Source: an uncultured SAR86 cluster bacterium (lineage in GTDB: Bacteria; Pseudomonadota; Gammaproteobacteria; Magnimaribacterales; AG-339-G14). Taken from it: a stretch of 64,000 nucleotides of DNA. The first letter of the stretch is position 1. Each line of letters starts with the position of its first letter. The position numbers and the translations under genes are program-made. The stretch covers positions 35,844 to 99,843 of the forward strand of contig CACOJO010000005.1 of the NCBI GenBank assembly GCA_902627595.1, given 5' to 3'. The notes beneath the pieces were generated by a model. It was not told the origin of the DNA, made no database searches, and saw nothing but the letters and a program-made list of their open reading frames with translations. Positions 1 through 9,554 of the stretch are shown here, piece after piece.

Positions 1-905
1 AGAGTTGTTTCGTCATTATCAACCCCAAAATATTCTGCAAGTTCTATGCCTATGGCTTCTGCAGATTTATTTCTCGAGTCGTCTTTTAATGCTCGAGTAC
101 CTAGAATGCCCGAACCACTTTGAGAAATCGCCTTATGGAACAACTCTTTAGAAAGAGGGCTAGATAAAAGCGTGCCGACAGCTTGACCTCCAGCTGACTC
201 TCCAAAAATTGTGACATTATTAGGATCTCCGCCAAAATTAGAAATGTTATTTTTTACCCACTTAAGAGCTTCGATTTGATCTAATGATCCATAGTTTCCA
301 GAAACACCATTTTCCGATTCAGCTGATAAAGCAGGATGTGCGAACCAGCCCAACGAGCCCAAACGATAATTAATAGTTACGAGGATGACATCTTTTTCAG
401 CAAATCTTGATGTTAAGTAAATACTATCTCCTCCAGATCCAAATCTTCCAGCTCCTCCATGTATCCAAAACATGACCGGTAGGTTCTCAGCATCTTTAGG
501 AGAAATGATATTTAAAAATAAACAATCTTCAGAAAAATTACCGGCAGTAAGTGTAGGAGCAAAAAAAGAGAAGCCCTTAATAATAAGCTTTTCGTACCAT
601 GCTAAACCATAACCATCTAGCATTAAGTCAAGAAAGGCAGAGTTTCCAATATTTGTAGGCTGCATGCAAGATGAGCCTAATGCATTTACACTCTTAATTC
701 CTTGCCAAGCTTTTACTGGTTTAGGAGGTTGCCAGCGTAACTCTCCGATTGGAGCCTCTGCATAAGGGATGCCTAAAAAATAATTAACCCCACTCTTTTC
801 ATAACCTTGTAGCTTTCCTTTTGAAGTTTCTACTACCTCGGACGAAGATGATGAAGAACAGCTATATAAAGCTATAATCATTATTAGAGACAATAACGTT
901 TTCAT
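1..905 (-). CDS. Type B carboxylesterase lipoprotein, C-terminally truncated by window edge
   Basis: Reverse-strand reading gives a lipoprotein-like leader (LYSCSSSS), GIPYAEAPIGELRWQPP, EDCLFLNI, WIHGG and FGESAGG motifs; ATG at 905-903 overlaps upstream stop (TAATG). Confidence 0.9.
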   Translation of the reverse strand, partial: MKTLLSLIMIIALYSCSSSSSSEVVETSKGKLQGYEKSGVNYFLGIPYAEAPIGELRWQPPKPVKAWQGIKSVNALGSSCMQPTNIGNSAFLDLMLDGYGLAWYEKLIIKGFSFFAPTLTAGNFSEDCLFLNIISPKDAENLPVMFWIHGGAGRFGSGGDSIYLTSRFAEKDVILVTINYRLGSLGWFAHPALSAESENGVSGNYGSLDQIEALKWVKNNISNFGGDPNNVTIFGESAGGQAVGTLLSSPLSKELFHKAISQSGSGILGTRALKDDSRNKSAEAIGIELAEYFGVDNDETT

Positions 906-1285
906 TAAAAAATAAAGTCTCTCTTGGTATATCTCCAATACGCGATGACAAATACCACAAATTCATTTGCAAAAGCTATGGCCGTTCCAGTGCCAAAACT
1001 ATTGTCAAGAAAGAAGCTCAGCAATCTTCCTATTAAAAAGCTTCCCATCAAAATACCGAAAGTTAAGTAAACTTTTTTTCTTAGCCTTACCCGATATATA
1101 CTCAGGAAAGACATCAATCCAAGTATTGTAAAAAAAGAATACCAAGCTCTCGTTTCGCTTAAGAAGAAATCTGAAGTTTGGTTTATACCAATCATATTGG
1201 AAATTATTTCTGGGAAAAAAAGGCCTAAAACACCAAAGCCGAACCACTCAAATCCAAAGATGAAGAGAAAAATTTTATCCAACAT
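905..1285 (-). CDS. Hypothetical small integral membrane protein
   Basis: 126-aa ORF with several hydrophobic segments; stop overlaps start of downstream esterase. Confidence 0.7.
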   Translation of the reverse strand: MLDKIFLFIFGFEWFGFGVLGLFFPEIISNMIGINQTSDFFLSETRAWYSFFTILGLMSFLSIYRVRLRKKVYLTFGILMGSFLIGRLLSFFLDNSFGTGTAIAFANEFVVFVIAYWRYTKRDFIF

Positions 1286-1340
1286 AACTTTTAAGTTTTT
1301 TTGCTAGCATATGTAATTATTTAAGCATATAAATAAGATC

Positions 1341-2132
1341 ATGACTAAAAGAGGCGCTTTTTATTTAATAGGAATTTTGATTGCTCTAGTCTTTGGAGGA
1401 TGGTTTTTGTATGAAGAATATTGGAAGTATCGAGTTAAAGAAGGCGCAAAAGCCCTTGGGTATGAATTAAATGATGAGGAAATTACATACTGGGTTAACA
1501 GAATAAGAAGTTATAACAGACTAGATGGTTTTGATGAAGACATTGACGAGTTTGTTAAACAAGATAAGATTTCGCCTCCCCCAAAAAATGAATTTTTGTT
1601 TATAGGAAGCTCTTCAATAAGACTTTGGAAATCTCTAGAAGAAGATATGAAACCTCTTAAAGTAATAAATAGAGGCTTTGGTGGGGCGCATACCAAACAT
1701 ATTAATCGTCATAAAAATAAGATTGTTTTTGCTTATGAACCTAAAGCAATTGTCTTTTTTTGTGGAACAAACGACATCAATGGCTGGAATTCTCCTGAAG
1801 ATGTTTTTTCTGAATTTGAAATCTTTTATTCTTCGATAAAAGAAAGTCTGCCAAATACGATGGTTTTTGCTATAAGCATTCAGCCTTCTCCAAGTAGATT
1901 TGATCAAAGGCCAAGACAATTGAAATGGAATGACGCAGTAAGAGCACTAGCTATGAAAGAAAAAAGTCTAGTCTTTATAGATGTATCTCCACCAATGTTG
2001 TCTGAAGATAGAAAGCCAAGACCCGAACTTTATACAGATGACTTGCTTCACATGAATGAAAGAGGTTATGCAATTTGGGCTAAAATGGTAAGAGAAACTT
2101 TGAAAAAGTATTTTCCGGAAGATTTTTTATGA
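1341..2132 (+). CDS. SGNH/GDSL-type hydrolase with N-terminal membrane anchor
   Basis: FIGSSSIRLW (block I), GGAHT, FCGTNDIN, DDLLHMNERGYAIWA (catalytic D-x-x-H). Confidence 0.85.
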   Translation: MTKRGAFYLIGILIALVFGGWFLYEEYWKYRVKEGAKALGYELNDEEITYWVNRIRSYNRLDGFDEDIDEFVKQDKISPPPKNEFLFIGSSSIRLWKSLEEDMKPLKVINRGFGGAHTKHINRHKNKIVFAYEPKAIVFFCGTNDINGWNSPEDVFSEFEIFYSSIKESLPNTMVFAISIQPSPSRFDQRPRQLKWNDAVRALAMKEKSLVFIDVSPPMLSEDRKPRPELYTDDLLHMNERGYAIWAKMVRETLKKYFPEDFL

Positions 2133-2989
2133 GGCTCAAACTCTATCATGCCAAATGGTCTTTATGCAGCCAAATGGTTCGTGTTGCCATGGCAGAAAAG
2201 GGACTGTCTTATGATAGTAACCTGATTAAACTTGTTGATCATTATCCAAAAGGAGAAAATCTTTCTCCAGAATATCTTGCAATAAATCCAAAAGGTGTTG
2301 TTCCTGCTATAGACTTGGATGGCGAGATCATCACAGAAAGCAAAGACATTATCAAAAGGCTGAATTCATTGACTGGTGAAAAAGATATTGACTTGTGGCC
2401 CGGTGATGTTGATCAAGATAAATTAAATTCTTGGGTAGAAGATACGACGCTTACAGATGGCGTGCCCTTGGGAAAAACTCTTGGAACGGCAATACCTCCT
2501 TTTTCATTAATTTTAATCAACTTTATGATTAAAAAATATTTATCTTTTTTTCAAGCAATAAAAGTATTTTGGAAACATCCTTTAAGAGATAGAGGGCGTG
2601 GGTTTCTAATCATGAAATTCTTCAATATTCATAAACCTGTAGCAGCTAGCAGCTACAAAGTTCTGGCAAGGAGCTTAATGGATATTGAAAAAAATTTAGA
2701 AGACCATGGGCCATATTTTTTAGGTAAATTTTCTCACATAGATATTAATTTGATGTGTTGCTTTCATAGACTGTCAGACGTCAGACTGGAAAAGATTTTA
2801 GAGATTGAAGAGCTACCTAATGTAAAAAAATACTGGGAGCTTTTGAAAAGTAGAGAAAGTTATAAAAAAGGCATCTTAGATTTTTATGGTGAAAAGGAGA
2901 ATGGTGATCTTGAAGAATTATTTGGCCATACTACAAACTCAATACATTTGAAGCCGCTCACGCAAATGATTAAAAATTACAAAGCTTAA
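2129..2989 (+). CDS. Glutathione S-transferase family protein
   Basis: N-terminal thioredoxin-like LYHAKWSLCSQMVRVAMAEKGL, NPKGVVPAI, ES; overlaps preceding stop by 4 nt. Confidence 0.8.
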   Translation: MRLKLYHAKWSLCSQMVRVAMAEKGLSYDSNLIKLVDHYPKGENLSPEYLAINPKGVVPAIDLDGEIITESKDIIKRLNSLTGEKDIDLWPGDVDQDKLNSWVEDTTLTDGVPLGKTLGTAIPPFSLILINFMIKKYLSFFQAIKVFWKHPLRDRGRGFLIMKFFNIHKPVAASSYKVLARSLMDIEKNLEDHGPYFLGKFSHIDINLMCCFHRLSDVRLEKILEIEELPNVKKYWELLKSRESYKKGILDFYGEKENGDLEELFGHTTNSIHLKPLTQMIKNYKA

Positions 2990-2990
2990 C

Positions 2991-3170
2991 TCAATGAGTT
3001 ATAGGATGCTTAACGTGGAATTTTCTTTTTTTGTGTCTCAATCTAACAAGATGAGCATATAAATTGTCGCTTCTTTGCGAAAGCGTTTTCTTCAAACGAG
3101 CTCTTCTTTGTCTTGCATGGATTGATCGGCCTAACCGTTGATTTCTATCCATATATTTAAGATTATCCAT
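2991..3170 (-). CDS. Small highly basic protein (59 aa), unknown
   Basis: Hand translation: MDNLKYMDRNQRLGRSIHARQRRARLKKTLSQRSDNLYAHLVRLRHKKRKFHVKHPITH*; fills an otherwise empty intergenic gap; below supplied ORF cutoff. Confidence 0.5.
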   Translation of the reverse strand: MDNLKYMDRNQRLGRSIHARQRRARLKKTLSQRSDNLYAHLVRLRHKKRKFHVKHPITH

Positions 3171-3226
3171 TGTTGACTAACATTTCTACTAATTTAAAAT
3201 TATTAAAAAAAAATTTGTGATAATTA

Positions 3227-3538
3227 ATGTTTATTAAAAAATTTTTCCTTTTATCAATCTTGTTAGTGAGCTTTTTAGTATTTTCATCAGAAGACAAAAA
3301 GACTAAACCAGTTACTGTAGAGACCATTAAGTTTAAAGAGTTAACAGAGTTTGATGCGTGTTTTCTTATTTATAGGTCGCCTATCAGCTTTAACATGAAA
3401 GATATGTTGAAAGACTATATGAAATTCAAAGAATTTGAGTGCACAAAATATGATGAAATCTTAAAGCGCGCAACAATCGTTAAAGGTTCTTTTCCAAAAA
3501 AATCAAAAACCTACGAAATAAATAAAAAAAAGAAATAA
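3227..3538 (+). CDS. Hypothetical secreted protein
   Basis: 103-aa ORF with signal-peptide-like N-terminus. Confidence 0.6.
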   Translation: MFIKKFFLLSILLVSFLVFSSEDKKTKPVTVETIKFKELTEFDACFLIYRSPISFNMKDMLKDYMKFKEFECTKYDEILKRATIVKGSFPKKSKTYEINKKKK

Positions 3539-3573
3539 TTTTTAAATATATTTAATCTTATATACTTTATTTT

Positions 3574-5475
3574 GTGAGTAAAAATAGTAACCACCCCTTA
3601 AATATTCTTAGCGCGTCCGAAATTGGCGATGCCATAAGTATTCTTAAGAAGAATATCAAAGAGCATGAAAATTCTTCTTTTAGCTACATATCGTTAGAAG
3701 AGCCAGATAAAAACTTACTCAAAGAAAACAAAAAGATAGAAAGAATTGTAAAAATAGTAGGCGTTGATCAAAAATCTGATGGTTTTGAAGTAGAGATTAA
3801 TCTCTCAAAAAAAGAACTTTTAAAAGAAAAAAAAATTTCCTCTATAGCAGGACCAACTTATACATTGGCAGAGATATTTTTGGCAATTCAATTAACCATG
3901 GAAGATCAAGACTATCAAAGAGCATTAGATAAAAGAGGCATAAAAGATTTAAGTTTGATTCAGATTGATCCTTGGCCAGGTGGAGGGTTTGTAAATAAAA
4001 ATATTAAAAAAGGTAATAGAGCACTTAGGGCGATATCTTTTCTCAAGGATAGCGAAAAAGACAATGCTTATGCTCGACCTATTCAAGGCTTGATTGCGCA
4101 TGTAGACCTAACCGAAAAGAAAGTTGTGGAGATTGAAGATCATGGCATTGTAAAAATTCCTGAAGCTCATGCTAGATATGATAAAGATGGTCAAGAGTCC
4201 TTAAGAGATAATCCAAAAGAAATTTCTATAACGCAGCCCGAAGGAGTTGGATTTTCAGTTAAAGACAACTTAATTTCTTGGGAAGGTTGGCAACTAAGAG
4301 TTTCTATCGATCCAATAGAAGGATTGGCTTTGCATCAAGTCTCTCTAAACGATAGGCCAATTTTTTATAGGGCCGGGCTATCAGACATGGTCGTACCTTA
4401 TGGTTCATCTGATCCAATGCATTGGTGGAAAGCAGTACATGATGGAACTGAGTATGGATTTGGCACAATGACAAATTCTTTAACTTTAGGATGTGATTGT
4501 TTGGGTGATATCTATTACATAGATGCACACAAGTTAGCATTCGATGGTTCGGTCGAAACTATTGAGAATGCAATATGTATTCATGAAGAGGATTATGGAG
4601 TTCAATGGAAACATAACGACTCAACTCAAATGGGATATAATGAGGTTCGACGATCTCGTCGTCTTGTAGTCAGTTCCTTTGCAACCATTGGAAACTATGA
4701 CTATGGCATATTCTGGTATTTGTATTTAGACGGCACAATTCAATTGGAGATAAAACTTACCGGAGTAGTAGGAATAAGCGCTTACCATGAAGATATTCAT
4801 AAATCAGGACAGGATTTTAAAATTTCTTCTGAATTAGCCTCTCCAATTCATCAACATCTTTTCAATGTAAGAATTGACTGGGATTTAGATGGTGGAGATA
4901 ACCAGTTGTTTGAAACAAATGTTGAGCCTCTTCCAATCAATGAAGCGAACCCAGAAGGAACACAATTTCAAGCTATTTCATCGCATTTGACAAAAGAGAG
5001 TGAGGCTCAAAGGAATATTGCTCCAGAAAAAAGTCGCACATGGAAAATTGTAAATCCCAAGAAGCTAAACAAAGTTGGGTCACCAACAGCCTATAAGATA
5101 CTTTATGGGAATACGCCAACTCTCTTATCAAATCCTAATTCTCCTCCAGGGAAAAGAGCTGCTTTTGCGAAACATAATATTTGGGCAACGCCATTTAAGA
5201 ATGAGGAAAGATCTGGAGGCGGAAGACATACGGTCATGCATTCCGGAGAGGGCGGTTTAGAGGAGATTACAGCTAAAGATAGAAATATAAGTGAATGTGA
5301 CTTGGTTACATGGCTTACTTTTGGCGTTACACATTTACCTCGACCAGAAGACTGGCCAGTAATGCCTGTAGAGTATTGTGGGTTTCATCTTATCCCAGTT
5401 GGATTTTTTGACCAAAATCCAACGATTAACCTTCCTCCGAATTGCTCTTCCAAGTCAAAAAGTAATAAGCAGTAA
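3574..5475 (+). CDS. Copper-containing primary amine oxidase (TPQ type)
   Basis: GTG start; TIGNYDYGIFWYLYLDG (TPQ N-Y-D motif), YHEDIHKSGQDF, HQHLFNVRIDWDLDG, HLPRPEDWPVMPVEYCGFHLIPVGFFDQNP. Confidence 0.92.
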   Translation: MSKNSNHPLNILSASEIGDAISILKKNIKEHENSSFSYISLEEPDKNLLKENKKIERIVKIVGVDQKSDGFEVEINLSKKELLKEKKISSIAGPTYTLAEIFLAIQLTMEDQDYQRALDKRGIKDLSLIQIDPWPGGGFVNKNIKKGNRALRAISFLKDSEKDNAYARPIQGLIAHVDLTEKKVVEIEDHGIVKIPEAHARYDKDGQESLRDNPKEISITQPEGVGFSVKDNLISWEGWQLRVSIDPIEGLALHQVSLNDRPIFYRAGLSDMVVPYGSSDPMHWWKAVHDGTEYGFGTMTNSLTLGCDCLGDIYYIDAHKLAFDGSVETIENAICIHEEDYGVQWKHNDSTQMGYNEVRRSRRLVVSSFATIGNYDYGIFWYLYLDGTIQLEIKLTGVVGISAYHEDIHKSGQDFKISSELASPIHQHLFNVRIDWDLDGGDNQLFETNVEPLPINEANPEGTQFQAISSHLTKESEAQRNIAPEKSRTWKIVNPKKLNKVGSPTAYKILYGNTPTLLSNPNSPPGKRAAFAKHNIWATPFKNEERSGGGRHTVMHSGEGGLEEITAKDRNISECDLVTWLTFGVTHLPRPEDWPVMPVEYCGFHLIPVGFFDQNPTINLPPNCSSKSKSNKQ

Positions 5476-5487
5476 GCACTTGTTGTA

Positions 5488-7206
5488 ATGAGCATAGAAG
5501 ATTCTTTTAAGTCAGGAGTTACTCAAACAGGCCCAAAAGGGCAATTGGCTCATCCTAGTACTTTAGAACATAGCAAGCGTCTAGAAAAAAAGCTTTACAA
5601 AGTTGGTAATAATGCATGGTCTTTAATTGGCAATGGTCTTTCAAATCAATCTTTTGTAGAGGGACCCGAAGGTTTGATTTGTATTGATACTGGAGAAAGC
5701 AACCAAGAAATGACTGCAGCTTTAAAAGAAGTAAGAAAGGAAACTCAAGCTCCAATCGCTGCATGCATATACACTCATTTCCATTATGTTGGCGGTACCC
5801 AAACACTAGTTGATGAAAATAAAAAGCTAGCTATTTGGGGGCATGCAGGAATTCAAGCTAATTTAGATAGGTTTGGCGGAGAGGTTGCACCCAGAGTTAC
5901 GAGAGGTTTAGCTCATCAGTTTGCGACTTCTATGCCTCAAGAAGGACCAGATGGCATAGTTAATTTGGGTTTAGGAAATTTTTTTCGAAACCCAGAACAT
6001 GCTCCATTTACCAATGGTTATATTGCTCCAAAACACACATTCGACAAACCAACCAAAGCATCAATTGCTGGCTTGAAGGTAGAATTTTATCCTGCACCAT
6101 CTGATGCGACTGATTCCATTACAATTTGGTTTCCCGATTTAAAACTAGCTATCAATAATCTTCTTTGGCCGGTTTTATTCAATGTTTTTGCTATCAGAGG
6201 AGAAGAATATCGAGATCCTAGAGTTATGATGAAAGGCTTAGACCATTTAGCTGAACTCGAAGCTAAAAATCTAATTGGCGCGCATGGCCCGCCATTTTCG
6301 GGAGAAAAAGAAATAAAGAAAATAATTACAAATTATCGCGATACTCTCCAATTCTTGTGGGATCAAACTGTGAGGTGTGCAAATAAGGGTTTGACGCTTA
6401 ATGAAACCATCAGAACCATAAAACTCCCTAATCATTTCAAGGAGCATTACACCACACAGCAGTTATATGGTGTTGTTGAGCATCATGTGAGACAAATCTA
6501 CACTGGTCTTTTTGGTTGGTTTGATGAGGATGAAGCAAATCTTTTTCCAGTGCCATCTCCAGAAAGATCTTTACGACTAATTGAAGGCTTTGGAGGAATT
6601 AGTAAGGTAAGAGAAATTATAGATGCATCTTTAGAAGAAGAAGATTTTCGTTGGGCGATTGAGCTTTCTTCATGGCTTGTACGTTCAAATTTGAATACTC
6701 AGGGCATAGCAGATGCTGGAGAACCAGAAGACCGCAAACGTTTAGCCTCTGCCCTCAGGGGAGTAGCTTATTCAACTTCAGCTGCAAATATTAGAAATTG
6801 GTGTATAACTAGAGCTCTTGAACTAGATGAGTCCTTAAATTTAGATCGTTTCAGGAAACATCGTTTTAATAAAAGAGAATTAGCCAGACGCACGCCGATT
6901 GACTCATTGAAATTATTAAGAGTACTTCTGATTCCAGAGAAGGCAGATACTTATGAAAAGACATTACAATTTAATTTCTCTGATGATGAAAGCATTTCTT
7001 ATTCAATTAGAAATTGCGTTGCGGTAATTGATAATAAATCCGATGGAAAGGTTTCTTTAAATTTATCTTCTGACACTTGGTATGATCTTTTGAGTATGAA
7101 AAAAACTCTTTCTCAGGCCGAAGAAGAAGCTTTAGTTGAAATGAATAATTCAGATGAGATAAAAAAATTCTTTTCTTGTTTTGACCTTGAATCTTTAAAT
7201 AGCTGA
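5488..7206 (+). CDS. Alkyl sulfatase-like MBL-fold protein with dimerization and SCP2-like C-terminal domains
   Basis: Overall SdsA/BDS1-like layout, RGEEYRDPRVMMKGLDHLAEL, LIGAHGPPFSG; but canonical HxHxDH is replaced by THFHYVGG. Confidence 0.75.
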   Translation: MSIEDSFKSGVTQTGPKGQLAHPSTLEHSKRLEKKLYKVGNNAWSLIGNGLSNQSFVEGPEGLICIDTGESNQEMTAALKEVRKETQAPIAACIYTHFHYVGGTQTLVDENKKLAIWGHAGIQANLDRFGGEVAPRVTRGLAHQFATSMPQEGPDGIVNLGLGNFFRNPEHAPFTNGYIAPKHTFDKPTKASIAGLKVEFYPAPSDATDSITIWFPDLKLAINNLLWPVLFNVFAIRGEEYRDPRVMMKGLDHLAELEAKNLIGAHGPPFSGEKEIKKIITNYRDTLQFLWDQTVRCANKGLTLNETIRTIKLPNHFKEHYTTQQLYGVVEHHVRQIYTGLFGWFDEDEANLFPVPSPERSLRLIEGFGGISKVREIIDASLEEEDFRWAIELSSWLVRSNLNTQGIADAGEPEDRKRLASALRGVAYSTSAANIRNWCITRALELDESLNLDRFRKHRFNKRELARRTPIDSLKLLRVLLIPEKADTYEKTLQFNFSDDESISYSIRNCVAVIDNKSDGKVSLNLSSDTWYDLLSMKKTLSQAEEEALVEMNNSDEIKKFFSCFDLESLNS

Positions 7207-7216
7207 TAATAGTTTT

Positions 7217-7393
7217 GTGAAGAGAATAAATCCTGATACTGGCAAGCCTTTTGAAATTGGCGACCCGAGACCTAAGTCTGACATTCAAGATGGGAAAGTT
7301 TTTGGTGGATATTACACTTCCCTCTATAAAGAGCGTCCTCAGTCAGGAGGATATTTCGAAGAATTTTGGGTGTTAGAAAATTCACTTAATTGA
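7217..7393 (+). CDS. Small conserved-looking protein (58 aa)
   Basis: GTG start; hand translation VKRINPDTGKPFEIGDPRPKSDIQDGKVFGGYYTSLYKERPQSGGYFEEFWVLENSLN*; between two co-oriented genes. Confidence 0.5.
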   Translation: MKRINPDTGKPFEIGDPRPKSDIQDGKVFGGYYTSLYKERPQSGGYFEEFWVLENSLN

Positions 7394-7397
7394 AGTT

Positions 7398-8195
7398 ATG
7401 AAGATAGAGTTACACGAAAAAAACAAATCTTTTACCTGGCAACAAAAAAAACCTCCATTTGCCTTTCTTTCTGAAACGCAGGTACAGCAATATGATGAAC
7501 AAGGATTTTTTTTATTAGAAAATGCATTTTCTAACGAAGAAATTAATCAAGTATTAAAAGAAATCGACCCTTTTGAGCAAAAAGTAACAGAGGATTTACG
7601 CCAGTATGACGATGGTAAATTTTTAATTTCTAGAGCAGACGATATTACTTTTACCACCCATTTAGTTTTGTATTCTAATTTTTTAAAATTTTTTGCAAGT
7701 CATAAAGTATTTAAAGGTTTGTGTCAGGACTTAATTGGCGGGGATGTTAGACTTTATTGGGATCAGGCCGTATACAAAAAAGCAGATACACAAGAAGATT
7801 TTCCTTGGCACCAAGATAATGGTTATACATTTGTTAACCCTCAAGCCTATTTAACCTGTTGGATTCCTTTAACCGATACCGATGAAACCAATGGTTGTCC
7901 TTGGGTTATTCCAAAATTACACAAAATGGGAACTCTAAAGCATGATGTAACGGAGTTAGGTTACAAAATAAGACTTGATGACTCAAAAGCTATTCCAGTT
8001 CCAGCAAAAGCCGGAGATATTGTGGTTTTTTCTTCTTTGACTCCTCATTGCACTGGGCCAAACAAAACTAACTCAACTAGGAAAACATACATTCTACAAT
8101 ATGCACCCGACGGCGCGGTTCGATATCCACCTTTTTCAGAAAAAGAAGAAGCAAATAATCCCGAGAGACAATTTTTCGTAAACAAAAAATCCTAG
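7398..8195 (+). CDS. Phytanoyl-CoA dioxygenase (PhyH) family protein
   Basis: FPWHQDNGYT (HxD), GDIVVFSSLTPHCTGPN, R downstream. Confidence 0.88.
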   Translation: MKIELHEKNKSFTWQQKKPPFAFLSETQVQQYDEQGFFLLENAFSNEEINQVLKEIDPFEQKVTEDLRQYDDGKFLISRADDITFTTHLVLYSNFLKFFASHKVFKGLCQDLIGGDVRLYWDQAVYKKADTQEDFPWHQDNGYTFVNPQAYLTCWIPLTDTDETNGCPWVIPKLHKMGTLKHDVTELGYKIRLDDSKAIPVPAKAGDIVVFSSLTPHCTGPNKTNSTRKTYILQYAPDGAVRYPPFSEKEEANNPERQFFVNKKS

Positions 8196-9235
8196 TCTTC
8201 TATTAAACCAAACTCTTTTGCACTTTCAGCAGCAGATTTCACAGCTTCTTTTGCAGATCTGGGATTCCAGCCTAATAAATTTCTTGCTTGCGAAGAGTCC
8301 ATGCTCCTTTCTTTGCCTAAGCCTTCTGCAATCATTTTTAAAGCAGGTAAGAAAAATGCAAGAAACTTAATTAGCCAATTAGGCGCAACTCTTTTTGGGA
8401 TTTTGTCTGCAGACTCTGGAAAGAGTTCTGAGAGATATTCATTTTGATCTTTCATAAACATGTTCTCCGCTGAACAAACAAATCTTTTACCCGCTGCTTC
8501 TGGCTTAGTCATCGCTAATAATTCTAGTGAGGCAACATCTCTAACATCAACAACACCCATATCCCAATTTGGGACAATTGGATACTTACCATTCATCATG
8601 TCTAATATCGCTCCAACACTCACGCCAAAATCTTCTTCTAAAATTGGACCGAAAACCATCGCCGGTAAAACTGTTGAAAGTTCCATGCCGGAGGTGTCTT
8701 TCTCTATGAAATCCCAAGCAGCTTGTTCTGCTAAAGTTTTAGATTTTGCATAAACGTTTGTAGTTTTGCTTTTTGGATCCGTCCAATCTTCTTCATTGAA
8801 GACTCCTTGCTTATCAGTTCCATACATAATTGCAGCAACTGAAGAGGTTATTACAACTCTTTTGACTCCGGCCTTAGAGGCAGCTTTTAAAACCCTTAAA
8901 GTTCCCTCTACCGCAGGTTTTACCATTTCATCTTCGTCTTTAGGCAATTGCATGGCAATTGGAGATGCAACATGTAAAACATAATCACATCCTGCCATGG
9001 CCTCATCCCAGCCCTCATCAGATGATAAATTTGTCACCTTCCAATCTACCGAAAGATCTGATTTACCCTCATGTTTTTCCAAGCCGTTTAAAAGTGTTTG
9101 ATTAAGTTTATTGGTTCTAGATAAGTCTCTTACCGTTGCTTTGACGTTATAACCTGCCGAGGCAAGCTGAATAATACAATGCGAAGCAATGAAGCCTGAT
9201 CCACCTGTTACCAATACTGTTTCTTTATTTTCCAT
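8192..9235 (-). CDS. NAD-dependent epimerase/dehydratase (dihydroflavonol reductase-like)
   Basis: VTGGSGFIASH Rossmann motif, YAKSKTLAEQAAW (YxxxK). Confidence 0.88.
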   Translation of the reverse strand: MENKETVLVTGGSGFIASHCIIQLASAGYNVKATVRDLSRTNKLNQTLLNGLEKHEGKSDLSVDWKVTNLSSDEGWDEAMAGCDYVLHVASPIAMQLPKDEDEMVKPAVEGTLRVLKAASKAGVKRVVITSSVAAIMYGTDKQGVFNEEDWTDPKSKTTNVYAKSKTLAEQAAWDFIEKDTSGMELSTVLPAMVFGPILEEDFGVSVGAILDMMNGKYPIVPNWDMGVVDVRDVASLELLAMTKPEAAGKRFVCSAENMFMKDQNEYLSELFPESADKIPKRVAPNWLIKFLAFFLPALKMIAEGLGKERSMDSSQARNLLGWNPRSAKEAVKSAAESAKEFGLIED

Positions 9236-9257
9236 AATTCATATTTGGTAATGTTAA

Positions 9258-9554
9258 ATGAATTCATCTTATAATAATTTTTTTAAGACTAGGAAAAAAA
9301 TGTCACCGCAAGATTACTGGAAGGCAAATTTAAAACTTCTTTCAATTCTCCTCTTTATCTGGTTTGTTATTTCTTTTGGCTTCGGAATCCTTCTTTCTGA
9401 CTTTCTAGATCAATTTTCTCTAGGAGGTTTCAAATTAGGATTTTGGTTTGCTCAACAAGGGAGTATTTATGGATTCGTTATTCTTATCTTTGTTTATGTT
9501 TTTGCTATGCATCGTTTAGAAAAGAAAATTCAAAATAAAAAAGAGGAAAAATGA
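9258..9554 (+). CDS. DUF4212 small subunit of sodium:solute symporter
   Basis: 98-aa two-TM protein (YWKANLKLLSILLFIWFVISFGFGILLSDFL...GFWFAQQGSI), immediately upstream of SSS protein. Confidence 0.85.
   Translation: MNSSYNNFFKTRKKMSPQDYWKANLKLLSILLFIWFVISFGFGILLSDFLDQFSLGGFKLGFWFAQQGSIYGFVILIFVYVFAMHRLEKKIQNKKEEK

Noticed and set aside
1005-1247. Antisense/overlapping ORFs such as 1005-1247, 1511-1696, 1635-1919, 5555-5806, 17779-18003
   Set aside because: Lie opposite or inside better-supported genes and translate to biased, family-less sequence.
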